Shown: positions 1 to 8,992 of the stretch, piece after piece
How positions within the stretch are numbered: position 1 is the stretch's first letter
Layout: each line of letters opens with the position of its first letter
From: Lysobacter sp. FW306-1B-D06B
GTDB lineage: Bacteria > Pseudomonadota > Gammaproteobacteria > Xanthomonadales > Xanthomonadaceae
Reading direction: 5' to 3'
Length of the DNA stretch: 64,000 nucleotides
Assembly (NCBI RefSeq): GCF_038446665.1
Contig: NZ_CP151802.1
Coordinates: forward strand, 124,001-188,000
Position numbers and translations under genes: made by a program
The notes under the pieces: generated by a model
The model's input: the letters and a program-made list of their open reading frames with translations, nothing else
What the model was told of the DNA's origin: nothing
The model's database searches: none

Positions 1-306
1 CCCGCCGTCGCTTCGCACGATCCCTACGAACGCCTGGGCTGGGCCTACGTCTTCGAAGGTTCGTCGCTCGGCGCGCGCATGCTGCTGCGGCAGGCACAAG
101 GGCTGGGTTTCAATGCCGCCTCCGGCGCGCGCTACCTCCATGAGCACGCCGCATCGCCGCAATGGCCAGCGCTGCTCGCGCAACTGGAGTCCTCCGCGCC
201 CGACGCCGACGCACTGCACCGCCTCGTCGTCGCCAGCAACACCGCCTTCGCCGCGGTGGAAGCCGCGCTGCTGCACGCCCTTCGCCTCGAACGAGTCCCT
301 GCATGA
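1..306 (+). CDS. Heme oxygenase, bacteriophytochrome-linked (3' part)
   Basis: This reading frame is open from the first base of the window and stops at 304-306, so only the last 101 residues are seen. The visible part reads as a helical heme oxygenase C-terminus with the segment LGWAYVFEGSSLGARML, close to the distal-helix pattern GxxYVLEGSxLG of BphO/HemO-type enzymes. Such enzymes open heme to biliverdin, the chromophore of bacteriophytochromes. The stop codon overlaps the start of the phytochrome gene (ATGA at 303-306), so the two genes are translationally coupled and chromophore and apoprotein are made together. The proximal heme-ligand histidine lies outside the window. The family call is inferred from the motif and the neighbour. 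Confidence 0.8.
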   Translation, partial: PAVASHDPYERLGWAYVFEGSSLGARMLLRQAQGLGFNAASGARYLHEHAASPQWPALLAQLESSAPDADALHRLVVASNTAFAAVEAALLHALRLERVPA

Positions 307-2012
307 ACGTCAACGTCACCACCGAGGCCGAGGTCTGCGCGCGCGAGCCGATCCACCTGTCCGGCGCGATCCAGCCGCACGGCTTCCTGATCAGTTGCAG
401 TTGGCCCGACTGGACGGTGCGGCATGTCTCGGCGAACGTGGCCGAACTGCTCGACCTGCCGCCGCGCGCCCTGCTCGGCACGTCGTTGCGCGAGCATGTC
501 GATGGCAGCTTCCTGGAAGCCATCGCCGACGCATTGCGGTTCATCGAACCTGGACTGGCCGCGCAACGCGTGGCCACCGTCAACCTCGGCCGGGACGGCG
601 CGCTGTGCGACGTCAGCACGCACCTGCATCAGGGCCTGGTGCATATCGAAATCGAGCCGCAGACCACCGCGGACGGCAGCACGGGCCTCACCGCCAACGC
701 GATGATCGGGCGCATCGCGGGGCAGGACCCCGCGCCGGGCTTCTTCCAGCAGGTCGCCTCGCTGGTGCGCGAACTGACCGACTACGACCGCGTCATGGTC
801 TACCGCTTCCGCGCCGACGACGCCGGCGAAGTGATCGCCGAGGCGCGCTCCGACGAAGTCGAACCGTACCTGGGCCTGCGCTATCCGGCCTCCGACATTC
901 CGGCACAGGCGCGTCACCTTTACCTGCTCAACCGCCTGCGCGTGATTCCGGATGCGCAATACGCGCCGGTGCCGATCGAGCCTGCGCTGCACGTCGGCGG
1001 CGCCCCGCTGGACCTGACGCACCACGCACTGCGCAGCGTCTCCCCGGTGCACGTGGAATACCTGCGCAACATGGGCGTGGGCGCGTCGATGTCGATCTCC
1101 ATCGTCAGCGGCGGCCGCCTGTGGGGCCTGATCGCCTGCCACCACCGCACGCCGCGCCCGGTGGGGCCCGGCATGCGCGCCACGGCGGACCTGTTCGGCA
1201 TGTACGTTTCGATGCGCGTGGCCGGGCATGAGCAGGCCACGACGATGGCGTTGTTCGACCAGAGCCAGCAGCTCGGCGACGTGCTGCGCGAGTCGACGCT
1301 GAAAGGCCAGTCGCTGGCCGACGTGCTGCCGACCTATCTGCGCGTGGTCGCGCGCCTGCTCGACGCCGACGGCGTGCTGATGATCCTCGGCTCGCGCCAG
1401 GCCAGCATCGGCCCGGTGCCGGGCGGGGAGTCGTTGTCGGAACTGTGCGCCTGGGGCGCCGCGCGCGCGGGCGCCGTGGCGATGACCCACCGGCGAGAGG
1501 ACTGGCGCAGCCAGTCGCACCCCGCCGACGGGCTTGCCGGCGTGCTGGCGATGGCCTTCGGCCGCGACGGCGACGGCCTGTACTGCTTCCGCAAGGAGCA
1601 GATCGAGGAGGTCACCTGGGCCGGCACGCCGCACAAGGCGACCGTGCCCACCGACGACGGCACGCGCATCGCACCGCGTCGCAGTTTCGCGGCCTGGCGC
1701 GAGACCGTGCGCGGCCAGAGCGTGCAGTGGAGCGACAGCGACCGACGCATCGCCGAGCGCCTGTACGACATCCTCATCGACCTGCATCGTCGCAGCACCG
1801 TCAACGCCGACGAACAGCAGACGCTGCGCCAGCGCCAGAACGTGCGCGAGGAGAGCGAACGCCTGTCGCGACTGGCGGCAATGCTGGGCGACATGCAGCA
1901 TCTGGACGAGGCGCAGACGCGGTATCTGGCCGAGCAGATCGCCGAGCTGGAGCTGCACATGCGCAGCATCACGCATCGTGGCGACCGCGAGGACAACAGC
2001 GGCGATCGCTGA
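303..2012 (+). CDS. bphP: Bacteriophytochrome photosensory protein without kinase
   Basis: 569 residues. A red/far-red photoreceptor core of PAS, GAF and PHY domains. Cys12, just before the REPIHLSGAIQPHG motif, is the expected biliverdin attachment site. The GAF domain has the PASDIP motif near residue 199 and a conserved chromophore-contacting His in the following LRSVSPVHVEYL segment. The PHY tongue motif PRRSF lies near residue 460. After PHY only about 70 residues follow, rich in Glu, Arg and Leu and likely a helical linker. There is no HisKA/HATPase, GGDEF or PAS9 output domain. The start at 303 overlaps the heme oxygenase stop; a longer open frame upstream is out of phase with that gene and unlikely to be used. 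It may signal through a partner protein or dimer contacts. Confidence 0.92.
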   Translation: MNVNVTTEAEVCAREPIHLSGAIQPHGFLISCSWPDWTVRHVSANVAELLDLPPRALLGTSLREHVDGSFLEAIADALRFIEPGLAAQRVATVNLGRDGALCDVSTHLHQGLVHIEIEPQTTADGSTGLTANAMIGRIAGQDPAPGFFQQVASLVRELTDYDRVMVYRFRADDAGEVIAEARSDEVEPYLGLRYPASDIPAQARHLYLLNRLRVIPDAQYAPVPIEPALHVGGAPLDLTHHALRSVSPVHVEYLRNMGVGASMSISIVSGGRLWGLIACHHRTPRPVGPGMRATADLFGMYVSMRVAGHEQATTMALFDQSQQLGDVLRESTLKGQSLADVLPTYLRVVARLLDADGVLMILGSRQASIGPVPGGESLSELCAWGAARAGAVAMTHRREDWRSQSHPADGLAGVLAMAFGRDGDGLYCFRKEQIEEVTWAGTPHKATVPTDDGTRIAPRRSFAAWRETVRGQSVQWSDSDRRIAERLYDILIDLHRRSTVNADEQQTLRQRQNVREESERLSRLAAMLGDMQHLDEAQTRYLAEQIAELELHMRSITHRGDREDNSGDR

Positions 2013-2484
2013 CCCCTGCGCGCGATCCGATCCGCCGTAGCACCGGACGCTTTGCGCGACGCGGGCGACACGCGTCCGACGGTGTTTCGTTCAGCCTGAA
2101 CGATGAAGTGCAGGCCGCGTCATCACGGTGGTTTCACGCCAGCCGGCCGGAAATGTGTCGGCGGTGAACCCAGGCCGGCGCACGGCCATCGATGTCGTCC
2201 ATCGCACGCGTCATTCGCCAGCGGAAACGGACCGTCGGGAGGGAGGGACGATGTCGAGCGCGCAACCCATGCCGTGTCGCCGCCATGCGCGGCGCACGAA
2301 TGAGCGGGCGCACGACGCACCTCGTGATGTCGGCCACGGGCCACCGGGCCAGGGTTCCACCGTCCACAGCCATCCGAACACCGCACCGGCACACGCCGGA
2401 CGGTAGGGCTGCGCCATACGTCGCGTCCTGCACGCGGCACCGGGTCCGGCATCGGTCGGGGCCGTCACATCGAGGAGATGCGCC
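2013..2484. other. Intergenic stretch, no gene seen
   Basis: About 470 bases between the phytochrome gene and the DUF2092 gene. Several short open frames exist on both strands, but none has a ribosome site, recognisable motif or natural protein composition. I see no clear terminator hairpin and no clear promoter. It probably carries the promoter of the downstream exported-protein cluster. Confidence 0.5.
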
Positions 2485-3285
2485 ATGCGTCGTTCGCCCT
2501 TGTTCGCTGCCATCGCGCTGTTGTCGTGCACGACGGCCGCTCCGGTCATGGCCGAGGGCCAGGCGGATGTACCGCCTTCGGCGGCCGTCGCCGCCGCGGC
2601 CAAGGTGCAGCCCGAAGCCCTCGCCGCGCTCGACAGGATGGCCAAGTACCTGCGCAGCCTGAAGAGCTTCGGCCTGCGCGCCGACACCACGCTGGACCTG
2701 GTCACCGAAGACGACCAGAAGCTGCAGTTCCCCGGCACGATCGACTACAAGGTGCGCGTTCCCAACGGCCTTCGCATCGACATGAAGACCGACCGCAAGG
2801 AGCGCCAGCTGTTCTACGACGGCAAGACGCTGACGGTCTACGGCCCCAAGAACAAGCTCTACGCGCAGACCGATGCGCCGCCGACGATCGCAAAGCTGCT
2901 CGCCGTGGCCGAGGACAAGTACGGCATCGAACTGCCGCTGGCCGACCTGTTCCTGTGGGGCACCGACAAGGCGCCGGTGTCCGCGCTCAAGTCGGCGGTC
3001 TTCGTCGGCCCGGCGCGCATCGATGGCAGCGTCACCGACCAGTACGCCTTCCGCCAGGACGGCGTGGACTGGCAGCTGTGGATCGAAGCGGGCGACAAGC
3101 CGCTGCCGCGCCGGCTGGTGATCACCACCACCGACGATCCGACGCAGCCGCAGTTCGCAAGCACCTTGACCTGGAACACCAACGCCGCGGTCCGCGATGC
3201 CGACTTCGCCTTCACGCCCCCCAAGGACGCCGGTCGCATCAAGCTCGTGGAAGTCGATGTCGTCGCCGTGGAGGACGCGAAATGA
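2485..3285 (+). CDS. Exported DUF2092 family protein
   Basis: 266 residues with a signal peptide (MRRSPLFAAIALLSCTTAAPVMA, cleavage near residue 23). The mature part looks like the DUF2092 family, periplasmic proteins with an LolA/LppX-like open beta-sheet: the pattern of a helical start (ALDRMAKYLRSLKSF), then paired strands such as FPGTIDYKVRVPNGLRID and RQLFYDGKTLTVYGP, is typical. Function is not established; a lipid or lipoprotein carrier role is possible by fold. A GAGGAG ribosome site lies at 2471-2476. The stop overlaps the start of the next gene (ATGA at 3282-3285), so the two are coupled. Confidence 0.82.
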   Translation: MRRSPLFAAIALLSCTTAAPVMAEGQADVPPSAAVAAAAKVQPEALAALDRMAKYLRSLKSFGLRADTTLDLVTEDDQKLQFPGTIDYKVRVPNGLRIDMKTDRKERQLFYDGKTLTVYGPKNKLYAQTDAPPTIAKLLAVAEDKYGIELPLADLFLWGTDKAPVSALKSAVFVGPARIDGSVTDQYAFRQDGVDWQLWIEAGDKPLPRRLVITTTDDPTQPQFASTLTWNTNAAVRDADFAFTPPKDAGRIKLVEVDVVAVEDAK

Positions 3286-3818
3286 ACGCAGCTCGCCATG
3301 CCATTCCGCTCGGTGCCTGCCTGGGCCTGCTCGCGGGCACCACCGCCCTGCTTTGCGTGAGCTTCGACGCGGACGCCGGACCGCGTGCGCGCGGCGGCGC
3401 ACGCACCAGCGTCAACCACGCCGGTGGCGGCGGCCATGCCGCAGCGGCGAACCGCGGTGCGAACGTCAGCCACGGCGGCAACGTCAATCGCAACACGAAC
3501 GTCAACCGCAACACGAACGTGAACCGCAACACCAACATCAACCGCGACGTGAACATCCACAACGACATCGACATCGACGTGGACGACCACTGGCACGGCG
3601 GCTGGTACGACGACCATCCCATCGCGACCGCGGCGGCGGTGACGACGGCGGTGGCGGTGACCGCGGCGGCGATCGGCTCGGTCGTGTACTCGGTGCCGCC
3701 CAGCTGCGTGACCACAGTGGTCAACGGCGTGGCCTACCAGCAGTGCGGGAGCACCTGGTACCAGCCGCAGTACGCCGGAACGACCGTGCAGTACGTCGTG
3801 GTGAACCCGCCGGGCTGA
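3282..3818 (+). CDS. Exported Asn-repeat protein of unknown function
   Basis: 178 residues with a likely signal peptide of about 32 residues. From about residue 66 it carries a short-period repeat of the type NVNRNTNVNRNTN, followed by an Asp/His-rich stretch (DIDIDVDDHWHGGWYDD), an Ala/Thr/Val segment that may cross or touch the membrane, and a C-terminal part with two cysteines and several Tyr/Gln residues (PPSCVTTVVNGVAYQQCG). The Asn repeat is low complexity and could form a beta-solenoid-like or flexible stalk. The start overlaps the stop of the DUF2092 gene by four bases. I recognise this type from Xanthomonadaceae-like gene sets but know no function. Confidence 0.75.
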   Translation: MNAARHAIPLGACLGLLAGTTALLCVSFDADAGPRARGGARTSVNHAGGGGHAAAANRGANVSHGGNVNRNTNVNRNTNVNRNTNINRDVNIHNDIDIDVDDHWHGGWYDDHPIATAAAVTTAVAVTAAAIGSVVYSVPPSCVTTVVNGVAYQQCGSTWYQPQYAGTTVQYVVVNPPG

Positions 3819-3888
3819 GGTGCGCCGCTGTCGGCACATCCGGCCTTCCACGCACGCTGCGACGTGCCGCATGCAACACGGAGTCCTC

Positions 3889-6498
3889 ATGCGTATTCAC
3901 TCGTTGGTGCTCGCCGCGACGCTGGCGTTTGCGATGTGTCCCGCGATGTCGGTCGAACCGGGATTCGCGCTCGCACAGGCACCGGCCGCGGGCGCGGCGG
4001 CGAACATCGACGCGCGCCCGTTCCCGCGTCAGTTCACCCAGCAGGGCACGAGTTTCAGCGTGCACCAGCCGCAGTACGACAGCTGGGAAGGCAACCAGCT
4101 CAAGGGCCGCTTCGCGATGTCGGTCAAGACCGGCACGCACAACGGTCCCGACGGCAAGCCCGAAGACACCGCCGATTACGGCGTGGTGACCTTCCAGGCG
4201 CGCACGCAGATCGACAAGGACGCGCGCGCGGTCGTGCTCACCGACCTGCAACTCACCGGCGCCACCTTCCCCACCGCGACGGCGAAGCAGGCGCAGTACC
4301 TGGAACTGGCGCGCGCGCAGCTCAAGCAGCGCTCCACGCTCACCGTTTCACTGGACCAGCTCGAATCGGCGATGGCGATCGCCGCGGTCGATGCGAAGAC
4401 GCCCGCGTCGCTGCCCGTGCGCAACGATCCGCCGGACATCCTCTTCAGCACGCAGGCGGCGGTGCTGATCCTGGTCGATGGCCCGCCGGCACTGAAGCCC
4501 AGCGGCGTCGCCGGCGTGCAGCGCGTGATCAACAGCCGCTCGCTGCTGCTGCAACAGGGCGGACAGTACTACACCTACCTCGGCGGGCACTGGGCGAAAG
4601 CGTCGTCGCTGGCCGGCCCGTGGAGCGCGGTCGCGACGGTGGATGCCGCATTGACCAACGCGATGCGGCAGGCGGTGTCGTCCAAGCAGGTGGACACGCT
4701 CGACAATCCGCCCGATGCGCTCAAGCAGGCCTTCGCCAACGGCGGCGTTCCCGAAATCCATGTCAGCACGCGTCCAGCCGAGCTCATCACCGTGCAGGGC
4801 GAGCCGCAGTTCGCGGCGGTGCCGGGCACGAAGCTGAGCTACATCGCCAACACCGGCGCGGACGTGTTCGTCGACGGCGGCGCCGACAACGCGTGGTACG
4901 TGCTGGTGTCCGGCCGCTGGTTCACCGCGCCCGGCAGCAAGGGCCCGTGGAAGTACGTCGCGCCGGGCGCGCTGCCGGCGGAGTTCGCGAAGATCCCGCC
5001 CGACAGCGACAAGAGCGGCGTGCTCGCGTCCATTCCCGGCACGCCCGAGTCCAGGGAAGCGCTGATCGCCAACGACATCCCGCAGACCGCGTCGGTGAAC
5101 AAGAGTCAGGCGAAGTTGACCGTCGCCTACGACGGCGCGCCGCAGTTCGCGCCGATCGAAGGCACGCAGTTGCAGTACGCGCGCAACACCGCGGTGCCGG
5201 TGATCCGCGTGGCCGACGGCGGTTACTACGCGGTCGACAAGGGCGTGTGGTTCACGGCGAAGGCGGCGACCGGCCCGTGGTCGGTGGCCACCAGCGTGCC
5301 GGCGGAGATTTACGCGATCCCGACCAGTTCGCCGTTGCACTACGTCACCTACGTGCGCGTGTACGGCGGCAGCGGCGACGAGGTGTACGTGGGCTACACG
5401 CCGGGCTATTACGGCACGGTGGTGACCGACGATGTCGTCGTCTACGGCACCGGCTACGCGTGCACGCCGTGGGTCGGCGCGTACTGGTACGGCTGCCCGG
5501 CCACCTACGGCATGGGCGCGTATTTCGGCTGGAATCCGTGGGTGGGCTGGACCTTCGGCTGGGGCTGGGGCTGGTACGACGGCTGGTACGGGCCGTACAG
5601 CCCATGGTGGGGTCCCTGGTACGGCCCCGTGTATCCCTACGGCTGGTGGGGCGGCGGCGCGGCGGCGTGGAATGTCTACGGCCACTGGGGCAACGCGGCC
5701 GTGCGCGGTACCGCCGCGGCATGGGCCGATCCGTGGACGGGCAACGTCGGGCGCGGCGCGCGCGGCGGTTACTACAACGAAGCCACCGGCGGACGCGGCA
5801 TCGGCCGCGCGGGCGTCAACACCAACATTTACACCGGCACCACCTCGGCCGGCGCGCAGGGCATCCGCTACAACCCGGAAACCGGGCGCGTGGTCGCGGG
5901 CGGCGGCGCGGCGGCGGTCAATCCGTACACCGGCCAGGCCGCGCGCGCGGGCGAACGCACGGTGGTGAACACCAACACGGGCCGCGTGACGCAGGCGGCG
6001 GGCGGCGCAGCGGTCGGCCCCGGCGGCGCGGCCGCGGGCGGTGCGTTCAACACGCAGGGACCGGGCGGCAACGAGGCCCGCGGCGCGGGTGGATTCCACT
6101 ACAACGCCGACAGTGGCACGTTGAACCTTGGAGGCGTCGTCGAGGTGAACGACAACGTCTACGCCGGACGCAACGGCGAGGTCTACAAGCACGACGAAAA
6201 CGGCTGGAGCGAAGTGGACCGTCCCGACCGTTCGCAGAACGTGTCCGGACAGACGCGCCAGAACATCGATCCCTCCACCCTCGACCGCGACCGCTTCGCG
6301 CGCGAACGCGGCGACCAGCGCAGCTCGGGCGCGCTGAATCCCGCCGCCTTCCAGCGCCAGGGCGGCGGATTCGATCGTCCGGCCGGTGGCGGTGGCGGCA
6401 TGCAGCGCCCGGCCGGCGGTTATCAACGGCCGGTTGGCGGCTTCCGTCCGGGCCTGGGTGGAGGCGGCTTCCGCGGCGGCGGTGGCCGCCGACGCTGA
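3889..6498 (+). CDS. Large exported Trp/Tyr/Gly-rich envelope protein
   Basis: 869 residues with a signal peptide (MRIHSLVLAATLAFAMCPAMSVE). Three copies of a motif of the form Y-x5-GxW-x-A-x4-GPW occur near residues 228, 338 and 447, each followed by a spacer; this resembles proteins sometimes labelled carbohydrate-binding-like. Residues 525-600 are extremely rich in Trp, Tyr and Gly (for example WGPWYGPVYPYGWWGG). The C-terminal third is Gly/Asn/Ala-rich with repeated N-P-x-T-G-x-x-x-R/A patterns and ends in Gly/Arg. The start at 3889 has a GGAG site at 3880-3883; an upstream in-frame start would not give a signal peptide. Probably surface-located and possibly sugar- or matrix-binding; this is inference. 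Confidence 0.8.
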   Translation: MRIHSLVLAATLAFAMCPAMSVEPGFALAQAPAAGAAANIDARPFPRQFTQQGTSFSVHQPQYDSWEGNQLKGRFAMSVKTGTHNGPDGKPEDTADYGVVTFQARTQIDKDARAVVLTDLQLTGATFPTATAKQAQYLELARAQLKQRSTLTVSLDQLESAMAIAAVDAKTPASLPVRNDPPDILFSTQAAVLILVDGPPALKPSGVAGVQRVINSRSLLLQQGGQYYTYLGGHWAKASSLAGPWSAVATVDAALTNAMRQAVSSKQVDTLDNPPDALKQAFANGGVPEIHVSTRPAELITVQGEPQFAAVPGTKLSYIANTGADVFVDGGADNAWYVLVSGRWFTAPGSKGPWKYVAPGALPAEFAKIPPDSDKSGVLASIPGTPESREALIANDIPQTASVNKSQAKLTVAYDGAPQFAPIEGTQLQYARNTAVPVIRVADGGYYAVDKGVWFTAKAATGPWSVATSVPAEIYAIPTSSPLHYVTYVRVYGGSGDEVYVGYTPGYYGTVVTDDVVVYGTGYACTPWVGAYWYGCPATYGMGAYFGWNPWVGWTFGWGWGWYDGWYGPYSPWWGPWYGPVYPYGWWGGGAAAWNVYGHWGNAAVRGTAAAWADPWTGNVGRGARGGYYNEATGGRGIGRAGVNTNIYTGTTSAGAQGIRYNPETGRVVAGGGAAAVNPYTGQAARAGERTVVNTNTGRVTQAAGGAAVGPGGAAAGGAFNTQGPGGNEARGAGGFHYNADSGTLNLGGVVEVNDNVYAGRNGEVYKHDENGWSEVDRPDRSQNVSGQTRQNIDPSTLDRDRFARERGDQRSSGALNPAAFQRQGGGFDRPAGGGGGMQRPAGGYQRPVGGFRPGLGGGGFRGGGGRRR

Positions 6499-6606
6499 CA
6501 TTCCGCCATCGCGCGGCGGCGGCGGCTACAGCGCCCGCCGCCACGCACGGCCCCGCGATGGGCCGGCGAGTACGCGATGGCCCGCTTCATTGCCAGGGAG
6601 AGATCG

Positions 6607-7560
6607 ATGAACACACGCAACCTGTCCGCGTCCTGCATCGTGCTGGCCACGCTCGGCCTCGCGCCGCCTGCGTTGGCCACCGAAGGCGCGCTGGGCCGCA
6701 CCATCACCGGCACCACCGTGCAGTCCTTCGCGGGCGTGGTTCCGCCGACGCCGGGCTTCAACGCGGCCATCGGCTTCGTGCACTACTCCGGCGAGATCGG
6801 CGGCTCGCGCGAAACGCCGGTGAACAACCTGCTCACGCTCGGCCTGGACGCGGACTTCGACATGGTCAGCGTGACCGGCCTGTACGTGTGGGACACCGGC
6901 GAAGGGCGCTGGAATTTCGCCTCGATGGCGACGCTGCCGTTCGCCACCGTGGACGTCACCGCGAACGTCGCGCTCGGCCCGCGCACGGGCCAGGTCAAGG
7001 ACAAGGCCGACTGGGACGTGTTCGATCCCTTCTTCGCGCCGATCATTGCCGGCTACCACTTCGACCAGACGCATCACATGACGCTGGCGCTGTACATCTA
7101 CAGCGACTGGGGCAGCTACGACCCCGACCGCCTGGCGAACCTGAGCCTCAACAACTGGACCTACTCGCCCACGGTCGGCTACACGCAGCTGATGCAGAAG
7201 GGCACGCTGGAATTCACCGCCGTCGGCGCGGTGGACTTCTACACGCGCAACGACGCGACCGATTACAAGAACGGCGCCGTGTTCCGCCTCGACGCGCAAC
7301 TGGTCAAGCGCTTCGCCAACGGCTGGGGCGTGGGCGGCATCGGCGGGTGGATCGAGCAGCTGGAAGACGACGAAGGCCCGACCGCCGATCGCCTCGACGG
7401 CTTCAAGGGCCACGCGCTGGCGCTGGGACCGACCGTCAACTACACGAAGAAGTGGGACGGCGGACAGGTCGAGTTCGCGGCCCGCTGGCTTTCCGAGTTC
7501 AACGTGAAGCGGCGGCTCAAGGGCGATCCGTTGATGGTGACGGCGACCATCGCGTTCTGA
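6607..7560 (+). CDS. SphA/MetA-like outer-membrane protein
   Basis: 317 residues with a signal peptide ending near ALA at residue 24. The rest is made of alternating amphipathic strands and ends in the aromatic TATIAF, the classic C-terminal signature of an outer-membrane beta-barrel (terminal Phe). It resembles the COG4313 family (SphA, or phenol meta-pathway outer-membrane proteins) seen near aromatic catabolism or exported-protein clusters. No catabolic genes lie nearby. The start at 6607 has AGGGAG at 6595-6600; an in-frame ATG 30 bases earlier would add a non-signal extension. It sits 108 bases after the large Trp-rich protein and may belong to the same unit. Confidence 0.8.
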   Translation: MNTRNLSASCIVLATLGLAPPALATEGALGRTITGTTVQSFAGVVPPTPGFNAAIGFVHYSGEIGGSRETPVNNLLTLGLDADFDMVSVTGLYVWDTGEGRWNFASMATLPFATVDVTANVALGPRTGQVKDKADWDVFDPFFAPIIAGYHFDQTHHMTLALYIYSDWGSYDPDRLANLSLNNWTYSPTVGYTQLMQKGTLEFTAVGAVDFYTRNDATDYKNGAVFRLDAQLVKRFANGWGVGGIGGWIEQLEDDEGPTADRLDGFKGHALALGPTVNYTKKWDGGQVEFAARWLSEFNVKRRLKGDPLMVTATIAF

Positions 7561-7584
7561 TTGCAAGCTTCCACAGGCGTGGCG

Positions 7585-7860
7585 ATGCCCGCGCGCGGGG
7601 TGCGGAATGCCCTCGCGCTGCTGCTTGGTCGCATCGCGTGGGCGTGCGGGCGCCCTCGATCGAGTCTCCGGCGCCCTCGGACGGGCATGACGGTGCCCTC
7701 ACGCGGGGTGCGGAGCACCCTCGCGCTGCTACTTGGTCGCATCGCGTGGGCATGCGGGCGCCCTCGATCGAGTCTCCGGCGCCCTCGCACGGGTACGACG
7801 ATGCCCTCGTGCGGGTGTCGGAACACCCTCGCGATACGACTTACTCGCAGCGCGAGGGCG
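7585..7860 (+). repeat. Direct repeat with 108-bp period, about 2.5 copies
   Basis: Copies begin at 7585, 7693 and 7801, exactly 108 bases apart. The first two are nearly identical, sharing the core GCGTGGGC..TGCGGGCGCCCTCG around 7640 and 7748; the third decays after about 40 bases. The hexamer CCCTCG or its complement CGAGGG recurs many times through 7600-7970. Because 108 is divisible by three, frames stay open on both strands, but the translations are Arg/Leu-rich and have no ribosome site, so I do not call a gene. Confidence 0.85.
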
Positions 7861-7998
7861 TTGTTGCGCCTTCGCGACCCTGCCGCGCAGCCTCGCGATC
7901 CTCGCCGCGACTCGTTCGAGGGTGGCGGGCTGCCCTCGCGAGGGTGACTCACTGCCCGCGCGAGGGTGGCGCAGTACCTGTGGCGTATCAGTGGAAGC

Positions 7999-8022
7999 CC
8001 TTCTCCCGCGCGCGGGAGAAGG
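7999..8022. repeat. Perfect 24-base palindrome
   Basis: CCTTCTCCCGCG followed directly by its reverse complement. It is one of several CTCTCCCGC/GCGGGAGAG-type palindromes in this gap, of the REP-like kind common in high-GC gammaproteobacterial intergenic DNA. Confidence 0.8.
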
Positions 8023-8079
8023 TGCCGGCAGGCGGATGAGGGCGAGGTGCGCGAATGCGGCCGCCTGCCCTCACCCCAA

Positions 8080-8105
8080 CCCCTCTCCCGCAAGCGGGAG
8101 AGGGG
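8080..8105. repeat. REP-like hairpin, 12-bp stem
   Basis: CCCCTCTCCCGC, two bases, then GCGGGAGAGGGG: a perfect 12-bp stem. The preceding CCCTCACCCCAAC belongs to the same element type. A related, degraded copy occurs at 24674-24810. Confidence 0.8.
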
Positions 8106-8149
8106 CTCAATGCGCACGCGACATGCGCCGTCCCGTAACGGAGAAAACC

Positions 8150-8171
8150 CCTCTTCCGCATGCAGAAGAGG
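8150..8171 (-). terminator. Hairpin downstream of the 8178-8606 gene
   Basis: CCTCTTC and GAAGAGG form a 7-bp stem around an 8-base loop, just after the stop codon of the minus-strand gene. On that strand it is followed by GGGTTTTCTCC, so it could terminate transcription. It may equally be another member of the local palindrome family. Confidence 0.5.
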
Positions 8172-8177
8172 CGCACT

Positions 8178-8606
8178 TCACCCCGACGCATCGCGCGGCG
8201 GCTTGCGCGTAGCCGAGCCGCGCTGTCGCGCCTCGACGTGATCGCGCGCGACGCGCGCCAGGTCTTCGTAGCGCTTGCGCATGCGATCGAGTTCGTCCTG
8301 GTCCATTTCCTCCAGGTCCAGCAGCGCGTTCTCGGCACGGCGCGTGGCGCGGATCAGTTCGTCCAGCTTGATCTGCATCGCCTCGGTGTCGCGGTTCTGC
8401 GTGTTCTGGATCAGGAACACCATCAGGAAGGTGATGATCGTCGTGCCGGTGTTGATGATCAGTTGCCAGGTGTCGCTGAACCCGAACATCGGGCCGCTGA
8501 CCAGCCAGGCCAGGATCACCAGCACCGCCAGCCCGAAGGCCGTGGCGTTGCCCGTCCAGCGCGAGGCCGCCTTGGCGAAGACCGTGAACTTTGCGTGCAG
8601 GCTCAT
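8178..8606 (-). CDS. Low-affinity iron permease family membrane protein
   Basis: 142 residues, two transmembrane helices (about residues 18-38 and 47-70) followed by a charged helical tail with coiled-coil character (IKLDELIRATRRAENALLDLEEMDQDELDRM, described here by its ends only). The segment NTGTTIITFLMVFLIQNTQNRD is the hallmark of COG5478 proteins, related to the yeast Fet4 C-terminal half. Real iron transport by the bacterial proteins is not well established. The start at 8606 was chosen because the upstream extension is Arg-rich and unlike the family. Confidence 0.85.
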   Translation of the reverse strand: MSLHAKFTVFAKAASRWTGNATAFGLAVLVILAWLVSGPMFGFSDTWQLIINTGTTIITFLMVFLIQNTQNRDTEAMQIKLDELIRATRRAENALLDLEEMDQDELDRMRKRYEDLARVARDHVEARQRGSATRKPPRDASG

Positions 8607-8681
8607 GGCGACTTTGCGTACGCGCCGCGCGGCCCGTCGCCGCGGGAAGACCTTCCGCCGCGCAACGCAAATTCCGCGTGA

Positions 8682-8984
<303 letters not shown>

Positions 8985-8992
8985 CGCGCGCG

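Noticed and set aside
132..1976. Minus-strand frame across the phytochrome gene
   Set aside because: Antisense to a clear phytochrome; high-GC codon bias keeps the frame open.
7561..7970. Possible CRISPR array because of regular repeats
   Set aside because: The 108-base unit has no alternation of short repeat and unique spacer, and no cas genes are present.
7440..8117. Open frame of 225 codons on the minus strand and one of 128 codons on the plus strand over the repeats
   Set aside because: The translation repeats with the 108-base DNA unit, is Arg/Pro/Ser-rich, has no ribosome site and no motif.
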